Notes under the pieces: model-generated
Databases searched by the model: none
What the model was told of the DNA's origin: nothing
What the model saw: only the letters and a program-made list of their open reading frames with translations
From: Akkermansiaceae bacterium
GTDB lineage: Bacteria; Verrucomicrobiota; Verrucomicrobiia; Verrucomicrobiales; Akkermansiaceae
Length of the DNA stretch: 8,031 bases
Assembly (NCBI GenBank): GCA_020627645.1
Contig: JAHDGN010000133.1
Coordinates: 1-8,031, forward strand
Direction of reading: 5' to 3'
Position numbers and translations under genes: made by a program
Shown here: in pieces, positions 1-5,581 of the stretch
Layout of the letters: every line of letters starts with the position of its first letter
Position numbering within the stretch: the stretch's first letter is position 1

Positions 1-1
1 C

Positions 2-355
2 TGGTCTTTAAGGTTTGGAAAAGTAATCGGCGATGCGCTGGGATTAGATCCAATTTTTGGAGCGCTATTGAGCCCAGCTGGAGGGCTTGTAGGCCCCGGT
101 AACGATGGGGAAAGGCACTCAGATGGTAGTTATGTCGCCTACCACGGTGTGTTTCATGATGCAGGTGGATATTTACTAAAAGCATTTAATATTGGGCCGG
201 GGTACGATTATCTTGGTGAGGATAATCGTGATCCTCGGAATCCGATGACTGGGCAACGTCAGGGGTTGCGTTGGTGGAGAAAGAAGGAGGTTGGAAAGTG
301 GCTCCAATTTCTGGATCGTTTGAGAATACAGGAGTGGGTTTTTCTGAAGAAGTGA
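2..355 (+). CDS. 3' end of an RHS/YD-like or phospholipase-like tail protein (partial)
   Basis: The frame is open from base 2 to a TGA at 353-355, giving 117 residues with no start needed, so this is the tail of a gene beginning before the window. The first 92 or so residues look like genuine protein: a Gly/Pro-rich stretch GGLVGPGN (27-34), then YHGVFHDAGG (47-56) with a His-Asp pair, GPGYDY (65-70) and NPMTGQ (80-85), ending in GLRWW (88-92). I associate this arrangement with C-terminal tips of RHS/YD-repeat proteins and with His-Asp phospholipase-A2-like tips. This is recollection of family style, not a search result. The last 25 residues (RKKEVGKW...) are basic, and their DNA makes better sense in the other frame, that of the following gene. 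This suggests the natural C-terminus was lost or shifted. Composition also differs from the next gene (121-180: G 16, C 9). It could be an orphan tip fragment and not a complete gene. Confidence 0.45.
   Translation, partial: WSLRFGKVIGDALGLDPIFGALLSPAGGLVGPGNDGERHSDGSYVAYHGVFHDAGGYLLKAFNIGPGYDYLGEDNRDPRNPMTGQRQGLRWWRKKEVGKWLQFLDRLRIQEWVFLKK
284..290 (+). promoter_or_regulatory. Strong Shine-Dalgarno deciding the start of the repeat protein
   Basis: AAGGAGG lies seven bases before the GTG at 298 and is the best ribosome-binding match near this gene's 5' end. It favours GTG 298 over TTG 271 or the GTG at 352 (whose GTGA overlaps the previous stop). It sits inside the upstream frame, so translation of the two frames would overlap by 58 bases. 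Confidence 0.5.
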
Positions 356-2028
356 CCACCCGGGCTGAGGAGATCGAGAGGTGGTTGGCTGAAAAGTCGG
401 TGGCTAAGTATGCGGTGATCGCGAAGAGGGAGCTGGAGAAATTTCAGAAGACGATTCAGGAGAGCGTTAATGTTAAGGATTACAAAGGCTTGGATGGGGA
501 GAAAATGTTGGAAAAGTTTTTGGAAGTTGCGACTGAAGGGAAGGTGGAAGACGTGTTGTATTTGGTTGGTGGAATGGAGATGAGCGATCGACCTGAGAGA
601 GATTGGGCCCGGGTGGTTCGGAGTGTGCGGATGGGGATGCAGGGGAAGGATCGTCGTGGAGTATGGGGGACACTGATTTCTCGGGATAGTTTGAAGTTGG
701 TGATTGAGGGAGATGGGGATGGTGAAGGAGGAGGTGGACGGGCTCAGTCGGAATATTTGGTGGGAGTGATTCCGATGAAGAAGAGAGCACCTCATTTCAA
801 TGGTTTGACTGCGGTGAGATTTTCTATGGTGAATACCGAGAAGGGTTGGAGGGTAGAGTTGCCGGCATTGCTGGGTTTTGCGAATGAGGCTTCGGATCGA
901 TTGAATCGACTGGTGTCGAGGGGGAGCAAGTGGAGAGATTCGACAAAGGTGAAGCGATTTGGGGGGAAGTTTGATCAATTGCATCAGCAGACCAAGGCGA
1001 AGACGCATGATGAGTTGTTGAAGAGTCTCCTGGAGGATCTTGAAAAGGGGGCTTTGCTAGATTTTACGAAGCGTTTTTTCCGTGAAAAAAAGGAGGAAAA
1101 GAAAGACGACAAAAAGAAAAAAAATCGGGATCCTTGGGATGATCATGTGGATGAATTTGTGAAAAGAAAGACGGAACGAATCGAGGAGGCCGTTGAGTTA
1201 TGGGGGAAATTGAGATCAAAGGATGGGAAGGGTGGGCTGGTTGTGGAGAAAGTGGTGGAGGACAAGGAGTTGGTGATGGCTGTTTTGAGGAGTCAGAATG
1301 AGGTTTCAGAAAAGATGGAGAATTTCGTTTTTGTCTGGTTCTTAGAAGAGGAGGGGGAATGGGTGGTGGTTCCTGGGGGTGATTTTCCTGGAACTGATGT
1401 TGTGAGTGAGGAGCAGTCGGAGAGGGCGGCCAAAATTTCGGAAGAATTTGCAAAAGGTTTGGAGGAGGCGAGGTTGCAAAGGGTCGAGGAGTTGGTGTCT
1501 TTGGTGGAAGCTGATTTGGTTGGAGGCAATGCGTTGGGAGAAGCTGAGGCGTTGAAATTGGTGAAGGATTGGCGTGCGGCGCTGAAGGTTTTGAAGATGG
1601 AGGAGGTGTTTCAGAGGTCTTCGGTTGCGATGAAGATTGAAGATCCTGAAGAGTTTTTGAGTGAGATGGGGTTGATTGCTGAGATTGTCGCAGGGGCAAA
1701 GGTCGAGGATCAGGAATTGGGGGTGAAAAGCTCTGGGCGTTTTGTTGGGGTCTCTTTGATGGTTGATGAAGGAGGTGATGAGCGAGGGTGTCCGTTGGTG
1801 ATTGTGGCTCCTACGAAGAGTGGTCATCGTGTCTTGGTGGATGTTGATATCCAGTTGGAAACGAATAAGGGGTTGATGCTTCTGAATGAGGAGGTCTTGG
1901 AGGGGTTAGGTGATCAGTGGCCGGAGGCTGACGTGAAGGCATTGGCAGAGCTGAGGGATTGGCATCAAAAAGTGGCCAAGCCAGCTTGGGCAAAGTGGGA
2001 TGAAGAAAACTCAGGTCAAGAGGATTGA
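298..2028 (+). CDS. Unknown repeat-built protein encoded directly before moxR
   Basis: I do not recognise this roughly 576-residue protein. The frame could start at TTG 271, GTG 298 or GTG 352; I chose 298 for its AAGGAGG seven bases upstream. The product is charged and Lys/Glu-rich, and I see no N-terminal signal peptide or membrane segment. It contains a degenerate repeated pattern: an acidic/Gly turn, Trp, a beta-like strand ending in Pro, then an Asn/Asp-Thr-like turn and an acidic helix. Examples are EGGWKVAP (Trp codon at 292, upstream of the chosen start), EKGWRVELP (about residue 184) and EGEWVVVPGG (about residue 355), with a weaker copy near residue 510 (SGHRVLVDV). Spacing is about 155-185 residues. 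A lysine-rich linker (REKKEEKKDDKKKKN) lies near residues 260-275. The stop overlaps moxR by one base, so translational coupling and a joint role with the ATPase are likely. The repeat begins before any good start and there is no secretion signal, so the 5' end may be missing through a rearrangement. No vWA MIDAS motif was seen. Confidence 0.65.
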   Translation: MAPISGSFENTGVGFSEEVTTRAEEIERWLAEKSVAKYAVIAKRELEKFQKTIQESVNVKDYKGLDGEKMLEKFLEVATEGKVEDVLYLVGGMEMSDRPERDWARVVRSVRMGMQGKDRRGVWGTLISRDSLKLVIEGDGDGEGGGGRAQSEYLVGVIPMKKRAPHFNGLTAVRFSMVNTEKGWRVELPALLGFANEASDRLNRLVSRGSKWRDSTKVKRFGGKFDQLHQQTKAKTHDELLKSLLEDLEKGALLDFTKRFFREKKEEKKDDKKKKNRDPWDDHVDEFVKRKTERIEEAVELWGKLRSKDGKGGLVVEKVVEDKELVMAVLRSQNEVSEKMENFVFVWFLEEEGEWVVVPGGDFPGTDVVSEEQSERAAKISEEFAKGLEEARLQRVEELVSLVEADLVGGNALGEAEALKLVKDWRAALKVLKMEEVFQRSSVAMKIEDPEEFLSEMGLIAEIVAGAKVEDQELGVKSSGRFVGVSLMVDEGGDERGCPLVIVAPTKSGHRVLVDVDIQLETNKGLMLLNEEVLEGLGDQWPEADVKALAELRDWHQKVAKPAWAKWDEENSGQED

Positions 2029-2966
2029 TGGCTGCAATAGAATCTTTGAGTAGGCTGGAAGATGGGGTTTGCTCGGTGGTGGTTGGGCAGCGGGAGGTGG
2101 TGAGGCGTGTTTTGGCGACGATGCTAGCTGGTGGGCATGTTTTGTTGGAAGATGTGCCGGGAACGGGGAAAACCACCTTGGCAAAAGCGATTGCGCAGCT
2201 CGTGAGTGGGGCGGAGTTTGGTCGGATTCAGTTCACTCCTGATTTGTTACCTTCTGATATCTTGGGGGTCAATGTGCTGAACGCTGCTCGGTCGGGTTTT
2301 GATTTTCATCGAGGTCCGGTGTTTGCGGATATTGTCTTGGCCGATGAGGTGAATCGGGCGTCTCCGAGGACGCAGAGTGCACTTTTAGAGGCGATGGCTG
2401 AAAAGCAAGTGACCGTTGAGGGGGTGAGGCATGAATTGGGGGAACATTTTTTTGTGATTGCGACTCAAAATCCGGTGGAGTTGAGGGGGACATATCCTCT
2501 GCCTGAGGCTCAGATGGATCGTTTTTCGTATCGGTGTTCATTGGGGTATGTGTCGATTGATGAGGAGGTTGGATTGTTGGGGGGGCGTGGATTGAGTCAC
2601 CCGGTGGATCGGTTGGAGCCGGTGGTGACTCTTCAAGAATTGGGGCAAATCCGTTCAATGATTGATGAGGTGAGGGTGGATGAAGTTTTGCGGGAATATT
2701 TGGTCCGGTTGGTGGCGGCGACGCGTGGTCGGGCTGGAGTGAGATTGGCGGCGAGTCCACGGGCTTCGTTGGGATTGTTCCGAATTGCGCAGGCGCTCAG
2801 TTTGTTTGAGGGGCGGGATTTTGTGTTGCCGGAGACGATTCAGTCTTTGGCACCGGGCGTGATAGGGCATCGTTTGTTGTTGGATGCGGATTTGAAGCAT
2901 TCGGGTTGGGATGGGAAGATGTTGGTGGAGCAGATTTTGAAGGAAGTTGCGGTGCCGGTTTCATGA
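2028..2966 (+). CDS. MoxR-family AAA+ ATPase
   Basis: MoxR AAA+ proteins are hexameric ATP-driven chaperone-like machines that remodel or activate partner proteins, often vWA-domain ones, in the cytoplasm. This 312-residue product has the usual family length and a complete motif set: Walker A GTGKTT (45-50, Lys48), Walker B VLADE (103-107, Asp106/Glu107) followed by VNRASPRTQSALLEAMAE, sensor 1 ATQNP (145-149, Asn148), an arginine-finger-like MDRF (163-166), and sensor 2 ASPRAS (242-247, Arg245) in the C-terminal lid. ATG 2028 is chosen over the adjacent TTG 2025. It overlaps the previous stop by one base (TGATG) and has AAGAGG four bases upstream. The family call is secure, but the substrate is not. 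The usual downstream DUF58/vWA genes are absent, since RNase HII follows at once. The unknown gene upstream is the natural candidate partner. Confidence 0.95.
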   Translation: MAAIESLSRLEDGVCSVVVGQREVVRRVLATMLAGGHVLLEDVPGTGKTTLAKAIAQLVSGAEFGRIQFTPDLLPSDILGVNVLNAARSGFDFHRGPVFADIVLADEVNRASPRTQSALLEAMAEKQVTVEGVRHELGEHFFVIATQNPVELRGTYPLPEAQMDRFSYRCSLGYVSIDEEVGLLGGRGLSHPVDRLEPVVTLQELGQIRSMIDEVRVDEVLREYLVRLVAATRGRAGVRLAASPRASLGLFRIAQALSLFEGRDFVLPETIQSLAPGVIGHRLLLDADLKHSGWDGKMLVEQILKEVAVPVS

Positions 2967-2978
2967 GTTTTTTGGGAG

Positions 2979-3590
2979 ATGCCTGACTTTGATTATGAGG
3001 ATCGCTTTGCGGTGGAGGGGGTGGTTGTTGGGGTGGATGAGGCTGGAAGAGGGCCCTTGGCGGGGCCGGTGGTGGTTGGGGCAGCCATTGTGGAGCGGTC
3101 GTTTTCTCATCCTTGGTTGGATGATTCAAAGAAGTTGACGGAATTGAGGAGAGAGAAGTTATTTGACGAGTTGTCGGAGTGTGAAGAGGTTCGGTGGGCG
3201 GTGAGTGTGGTGGGGGTGAAGGAAATCGAGGAATTGAATATTTTGAAGGCGACTCATGTGGGGATGGCACGGGCGGTGGAAGAGTTGGGCGTGGCTCCTG
3301 GGATTTGCCTGATCGATGGATTGGAGGTGCCGGGATTTCCTTATCGGCAGGAAGCGATTGTGAAGGGGGATGGCAAGTCGGTCTCGATTGCTGCGGCGAG
3401 TATTTGTGCGAAGGTGACGAGGGATCGGTTGATGCGAGAGTTTGCTGAAAAATTTCCAGGATATGGATTTGAGAAACACAAAGGTTACGGGACCAAGGGT
3501 CATCTTGAAGCGTTGCGGCGTCTGGGGCCTTGTGAGATCCATCGTCGCACGTTTCAGCCCGTTGCTCAGATGTCGTTACCGCTCGGTTGA
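2979..3590 (+). CDS. rnhB: Ribonuclease HII
   Basis: RNase HII is a cytoplasmic metal-dependent endonuclease that cuts the RNA strand of RNA:DNA hybrids and starts removal of ribonucleotides misincorporated in DNA. The 203-residue product is of normal length. The catalytic carboxylates are all present: Asp20-Glu21 in VDEAGRGPLAGPV (19-31, including the Gly-Arg-Gly that senses the ribonucleotide), Asp113 in LIDG and Asp149 in KVTRD. Other family marks are DDSKKL (48-53), KGDGKSVSIAAASI (129-142) and HKGYGTKGHLEAL (167-179) with its conserved Tyr. Only 12 bases separate it from moxR, and the GGGAG just before the ATG is too close to be a good ribosome-binding site, so translational coupling is likely. 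rnhB next to a yraN gene is a common bacterial pairing. Confidence 0.97.
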   Translation: MPDFDYEDRFAVEGVVVGVDEAGRGPLAGPVVVGAAIVERSFSHPWLDDSKKLTELRREKLFDELSECEEVRWAVSVVGVKEIEELNILKATHVGMARAVEELGVAPGICLIDGLEVPGFPYRQEAIVKGDGKSVSIAAASICAKVTRDRLMREFAEKFPGYGFEKHKGYGTKGHLEALRRLGPCEIHRRTFQPVAQMSLPLG

Positions 3591-3999
3591 GCGAAGCAGT
3601 CAGGAGGTTGGAAATTTGGGGGAGAGGATTGCTTGTCGGTATTTGGAGAGTTTGGGGTGGAGGTTGTTGTATCGGAATTTTCGGGCACAGTCTGGGGGTG
3701 AGGTTGATTTGGTGTTTCGAGGTGGGCGTGATTTGACGTTTTTGGTGTTTGTGGAGGTGAAGGCGAGGACACGGAGGGATTTTGGGCGGCCGATTCGGGC
3801 GGTGAATCGTGAGAAGAGAGAGTTGATCATTCGTGGGGCGAGCGAGTGGTTGAAGTTCTTGGAGAGGCAGCATGGGAGAAGGGCGGTGGTGGGTGGGGTG
3901 GATCGGCGTCGGGAGATTTCGTGGCGATATGATGTGGTTGAGGTGGTGTTGGAGGTTGGCGAGAGGCCAGACGTCAATTTGGTGGAGAATGCTTTTTGA
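3562..3999 (+). CDS. YraN/UPF0102 family putative endonuclease-fold protein
   Basis: UPF0102 (YraN) proteins are small and poorly characterised, with a PD-(D/E)XK nuclease-like fold, and are often encoded beside rnhB. With the TTG 3562 start the product is 145 residues. It shows the family N-terminal pattern GNLGERIACRYLESLGW (17-33), the nuclease-like core GGEVDL (45-50, Glu47/Asp49), FVEVKAR (63-69, Glu65/Lys67), and the C-terminal RYDVVEV (122-128), ending in NLVENAF. The start is uncertain. GTG 3532 and TTG 3562 keep the whole N-terminal motif but lack a ribosome-binding site and overlap rnhB. TTG 3616 has CAGGAGG eight bases upstream and clears rnhB by 25 bases, giving 127 residues, but cuts the conserved glycine of the GNLGE motif. 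Function in the cell is not established. Family assignment is firm, the start is not. Confidence 0.88.
   Translation: MLRCRYRSVERSSQEVGNLGERIACRYLESLGWRLLYRNFRAQSGGEVDLVFRGGRDLTFLVFVEVKARTRRDFGRPIRAVNREKRELIIRGASEWLKFLERQHGRRAVVGGVDRRREISWRYDVVEVVLEVGERPDVNLVENAF
3601..3607 (+). promoter_or_regulatory. Shine-Dalgarno pointing to an internal TTG start of yraN
   Basis: CAGGAGG lies eight bases before TTG 3616 and just after the rnhB stop at 3590. It is the strongest ribosome-binding match near the yraN 5' end and supports the shorter product. The conserved glycine upstream of GERIA argues for an earlier start. Confidence 0.4.
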
Positions 4000-4097
4000 T
4001 CCGATTTTCCTAAATTTTCGGGAAATTTTTCAAAAAAGGGGGACAATTTTGGGGTGGTCGGTCGTTGTTTCCAATGACAAGCTTTGCAACCAAAGAA
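4000..4097 (+). other. Non-coding gap before the pseudopilin cluster, with a weak AT hairpin
   Basis: This 98-base gap is the largest between genes in the window and separates the housekeeping genes from gspG. It is AT-rich at its start. AAATTT at 4012-4017 can pair with AAATTT at 4023-4028 around a TCGGG loop, running into five T's (4026-4030); TTTCC 4006-4010 could alternatively pair with GGAAA 4021-4025. The stem is short and all A-T, so it is a poor intrinsic terminator. I could not identify a convincing -35/-10 pair, although a promoter for gspG would be expected here. If gspG starts at ATG 4074 or earlier, the gap is shorter. Confidence 0.35.
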
Positions 4098-4553
4098 ATG
4101 AAAATTCAAGAAATACGTAATAGTCGCCGTGTCTCCTCGATGAGACGAGGATTTAGTTTGTTTGAAATGGTGGTGGTGATGGGAATCATTGGAATGCTGA
4201 TTACTGCGGTTGTGATGTTGACGGCGGGGTTCAGAGGATCGGCCAATATTCAGAATACCAAAATTGCTCTCAATGCCTTTGATGCAAAATTGGACACATA
4301 TAAGGATATTGGTGGGACTTATCCATCCACTGAGCAAGGTTTGAAGGCTCTTATGAAAAGGCCTACCACAAGCCCTCGACCAAGTCATTGGACTCCTTCG
4401 ATAACCAAGGAGAGGGATTTGATCGACGCATGGGGATTGGAGTATAGGTATCAATTCCCAGGAAGTAAGGATAAAAGGCGCCCAGAGGTTATTTCCGCTG
4501 GTGAGGATGGCCAATTCGGAACAATCGATGATCTCAGCAGTCAGGCGGACTAA
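4098..4553 (+). CDS. gspG: Type II secretion major pseudopilin GspG
   Basis: GspG is the major pseudopilin: after cleavage and methylation by prepilin peptidase it polymerises into the periplasmic T2SS pseudopilus. The 151-residue product has a cleavage site RRG^FSLFE (Gly18/Phe19, Glu at mature position 5) and a hydrophobic N-terminal helix (about 19-44). The GspG-specific body follows: DIGGTYPSTEQGLKAL (70-85), AWG (111-113), YRYQFPG (116-122) and a C-terminal SAGEDGQFGTIDDL (133-146), the acidic glycine-rich loop that binds calcium in characterised GspG. The family's usual DPWG reads DAWG here. ATG 4098 gives an 18-residue leader. ATG 4140 would give a four-residue leader, and the open frame extends to TTG 4065 and ATG 4074. 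None has a strong ribosome-binding site. It is the first gene of the pseudopilin set, as is usual for the most abundant subunit. Confidence 0.93.
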   Translation: MKIQEIRNSRRVSSMRRGFSLFEMVVVMGIIGMLITAVVMLTAGFRGSANIQNTKIALNAFDAKLDTYKDIGGTYPSTEQGLKALMKRPTTSPRPSHWTPSITKERDLIDAWGLEYRYQFPGSKDKRRPEVISAGEDGQFGTIDDLSSQAD

Positions 4554-4582
4554 TTGCGAGATTTTCCAACTGTTAGTAAGAG

Positions 4583-5164
4583 ATGAAAGTAATGGGAGGG
4601 GTTAGAGTTCAGGGCTCTCGGGAGCGTGGATTCACCCTCCTTGAAATTGTTGTTGTTTTCTCAATTCTTGCCTTGATGGCTGGGTCGGCTGCTTTCGTTT
4701 TCCTTTCGCCAGACCCAGAGAAGCGAATCCGCAAGGCCCATTCTGGTATTGAAAAACTGGCCTTTGAAGCTCGTTCGATGGCTAAAAGTTATCAGGTTCC
4801 TTTCGTTTTGGAATTTTATGAGGATGAGGTTCGGATGGCTCCTCTTAATTTCCCGGGTGAAACTTCTGGAGAAGGAGTTTCTGAAAAAGAGAACAAAGGG
4901 TTAAAAGATTTGGCTTCAATGCCCTGGCCTCGAACGCATAAAATCGATGGCGAGTATTTTGTCAAATTTCGTGGTTGGGGAGACAAAGACTTTTACCGGA
5001 TTGAGCGAGATAAGTCAGTTCGGTGGGTGCATTTACCAAAAGGGCCCTGTGAACCAATTGCCGTCGAGTTAGTAGCGCATGATGGGAGTGCCCGAATGTC
5101 GAGAATCTTCCATCCTTTGACGGGGCGGGGTGAGGATTATGAGAGCACCATATATGGAGATTGA
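4583..5164 (+). CDS. gspH: Type II secretion minor pseudopilin, GspH type
   Basis: This 193-residue class III (type IV pilin-like) protein has the cleavage site RERG^FTLLE (Gly16/Phe17, Glu21 at mature position 5) and a hydrophobic helix (about 17-41). GspH is a minor pseudopilin thought to link the GspI/J/K tip to the GspG shaft. Identity as GspH rests mainly on position between gspG and gspI and on size, because GspH bodies are poorly conserved. The body holds a segment repeated in style in related proteins: VRWVHLPKGPCEPIAVEL (146-163), then MSRIFHPLTGRGEDYE (172-187). It starts 29 bases after gspG with only a weak TAAGAG before the ATG, and ends three bases before gspI. GspH is the most likely identity; a generic prepilin-type protein is the fallback. 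Confidence 0.82.
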   Translation: MKVMGGVRVQGSRERGFTLLEIVVVFSILALMAGSAAFVFLSPDPEKRIRKAHSGIEKLAFEARSMAKSYQVPFVLEFYEDEVRMAPLNFPGETSGEGVSEKENKGLKDLASMPWPRTHKIDGEYFVKFRGWGDKDFYRIERDKSVRWVHLPKGPCEPIAVELVAHDGSARMSRIFHPLTGRGEDYESTIYGD

Positions 5165-5167
5165 ATA

Positions 5168-5581
5168 ATGAAGAAGCTACCGTTAACTTCAAGAAATAGA
5201 GGTTTTATGCTTCTAGAGGTGATCATTTCTATTTCTATCTTCGCCACTTTAGCCACCGCGTTTGTTGCAGCAATGAGCGGGATGACAACAACTTCAACTT
5301 TTATTCGGAATGAGTTGGCGGTTACCAAAATTCTCGATAGTTGCCTAGAGGAGGCAATGAGGTTGGAGAGGTATCCTGATGACTCTCTAGAGCGTGTCTT
5401 TGACGAACGAGGACTGATTGTGGAAATTCGTTTTGAGCAAATCGAAGATTTAGAAAATGACCAGGGGCAAGTCTTGCCGGATATGTGGAGAGTTCAGGTG
5501 ATTGGACGCTACGAGGAAAATGGGGAGCGGATTGAGCGAAGTTTGGAGGGGTTAAGGTATTTGAGATTGTATCGGCCGTGA
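5168..5581 (+). CDS. gspI: Type II secretion minor pseudopilin, GspI type
   Basis: GspI is a minor pseudopilin that nucleates the tip complex with GspJ and GspK. The 137-residue product has the site NRG^FMLLEVIIS (Gly12/Phe13, Glu17 at mature position 5) and a helix rich in Ala/Thr (about 13-40). Its length is typical of GspI, and it ends in a beta-strand-like LRYLRLYRP. The ATG has GGAG about eight bases upstream, inside the end of gspH. Its stop overlaps the GTG of gspJ by four bases (GTGA), so the two are probably translationally coupled, which suits subunits that assemble together. Assignment rests on the signal type, the size and the H-I-J-K order. Confidence 0.85.
   Translation: MKKLPLTSRNRGFMLLEVIISISIFATLATAFVAAMSGMTTTSTFIRNELAVTKILDSCLEEAMRLERYPDDSLERVFDERGLIVEIRFEQIEDLENDQGQVLPDMWRVQVIGRYEENGERIERSLEGLRYLRLYRP

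Noticed and set aside
259..1008. Long reverse-strand open frame opposite the repeat protein (249 codons), with similar long antisense frames at 1064-1699, 2797-3873, 3600-4514 and 5973-6674
   Set aside because: Their products are Pro/Ser/His/Arg-rich low-information strings, they lie wholly opposite well-supported genes, and the G-rich, C-poor coding strand leaves few reverse stops.
1085..1124. A7 and A8 homopolymer runs with an AGGAGG between them, resembling a programmed frameshift signal
   Set aside because: The main frame continues intact through both runs, the runs simply encode the Lys-rich linker, and both alternative frames reach a stop shortly after the A8 run. No downstream stem was evident.
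3194..3448. Second-frame open reading frame inside rnhB (84 codons), and similar ones within gspJ and gspK
   Set aside because: They overlap genes with complete catalytic or family motifs, and their Gly/Trp-rich translations are typical frame shadows.
284..3620. Near-identical strings around 285-297 and 3602-3615 (AGGAGGTTGGAAA) as a possible repeat element
   Set aside because: Only about 13 bases match, and both are Shine-Dalgarno contexts in purine-rich DNA; no wider similarity or further copies were seen.
4012..4030. Intrinsic terminator before gspG
   Set aside because: The stem is only about six A-T pairs plus a wobble and has no GC-rich core; it may be chance in an AT-rich gap. It is described in the gap entry only.
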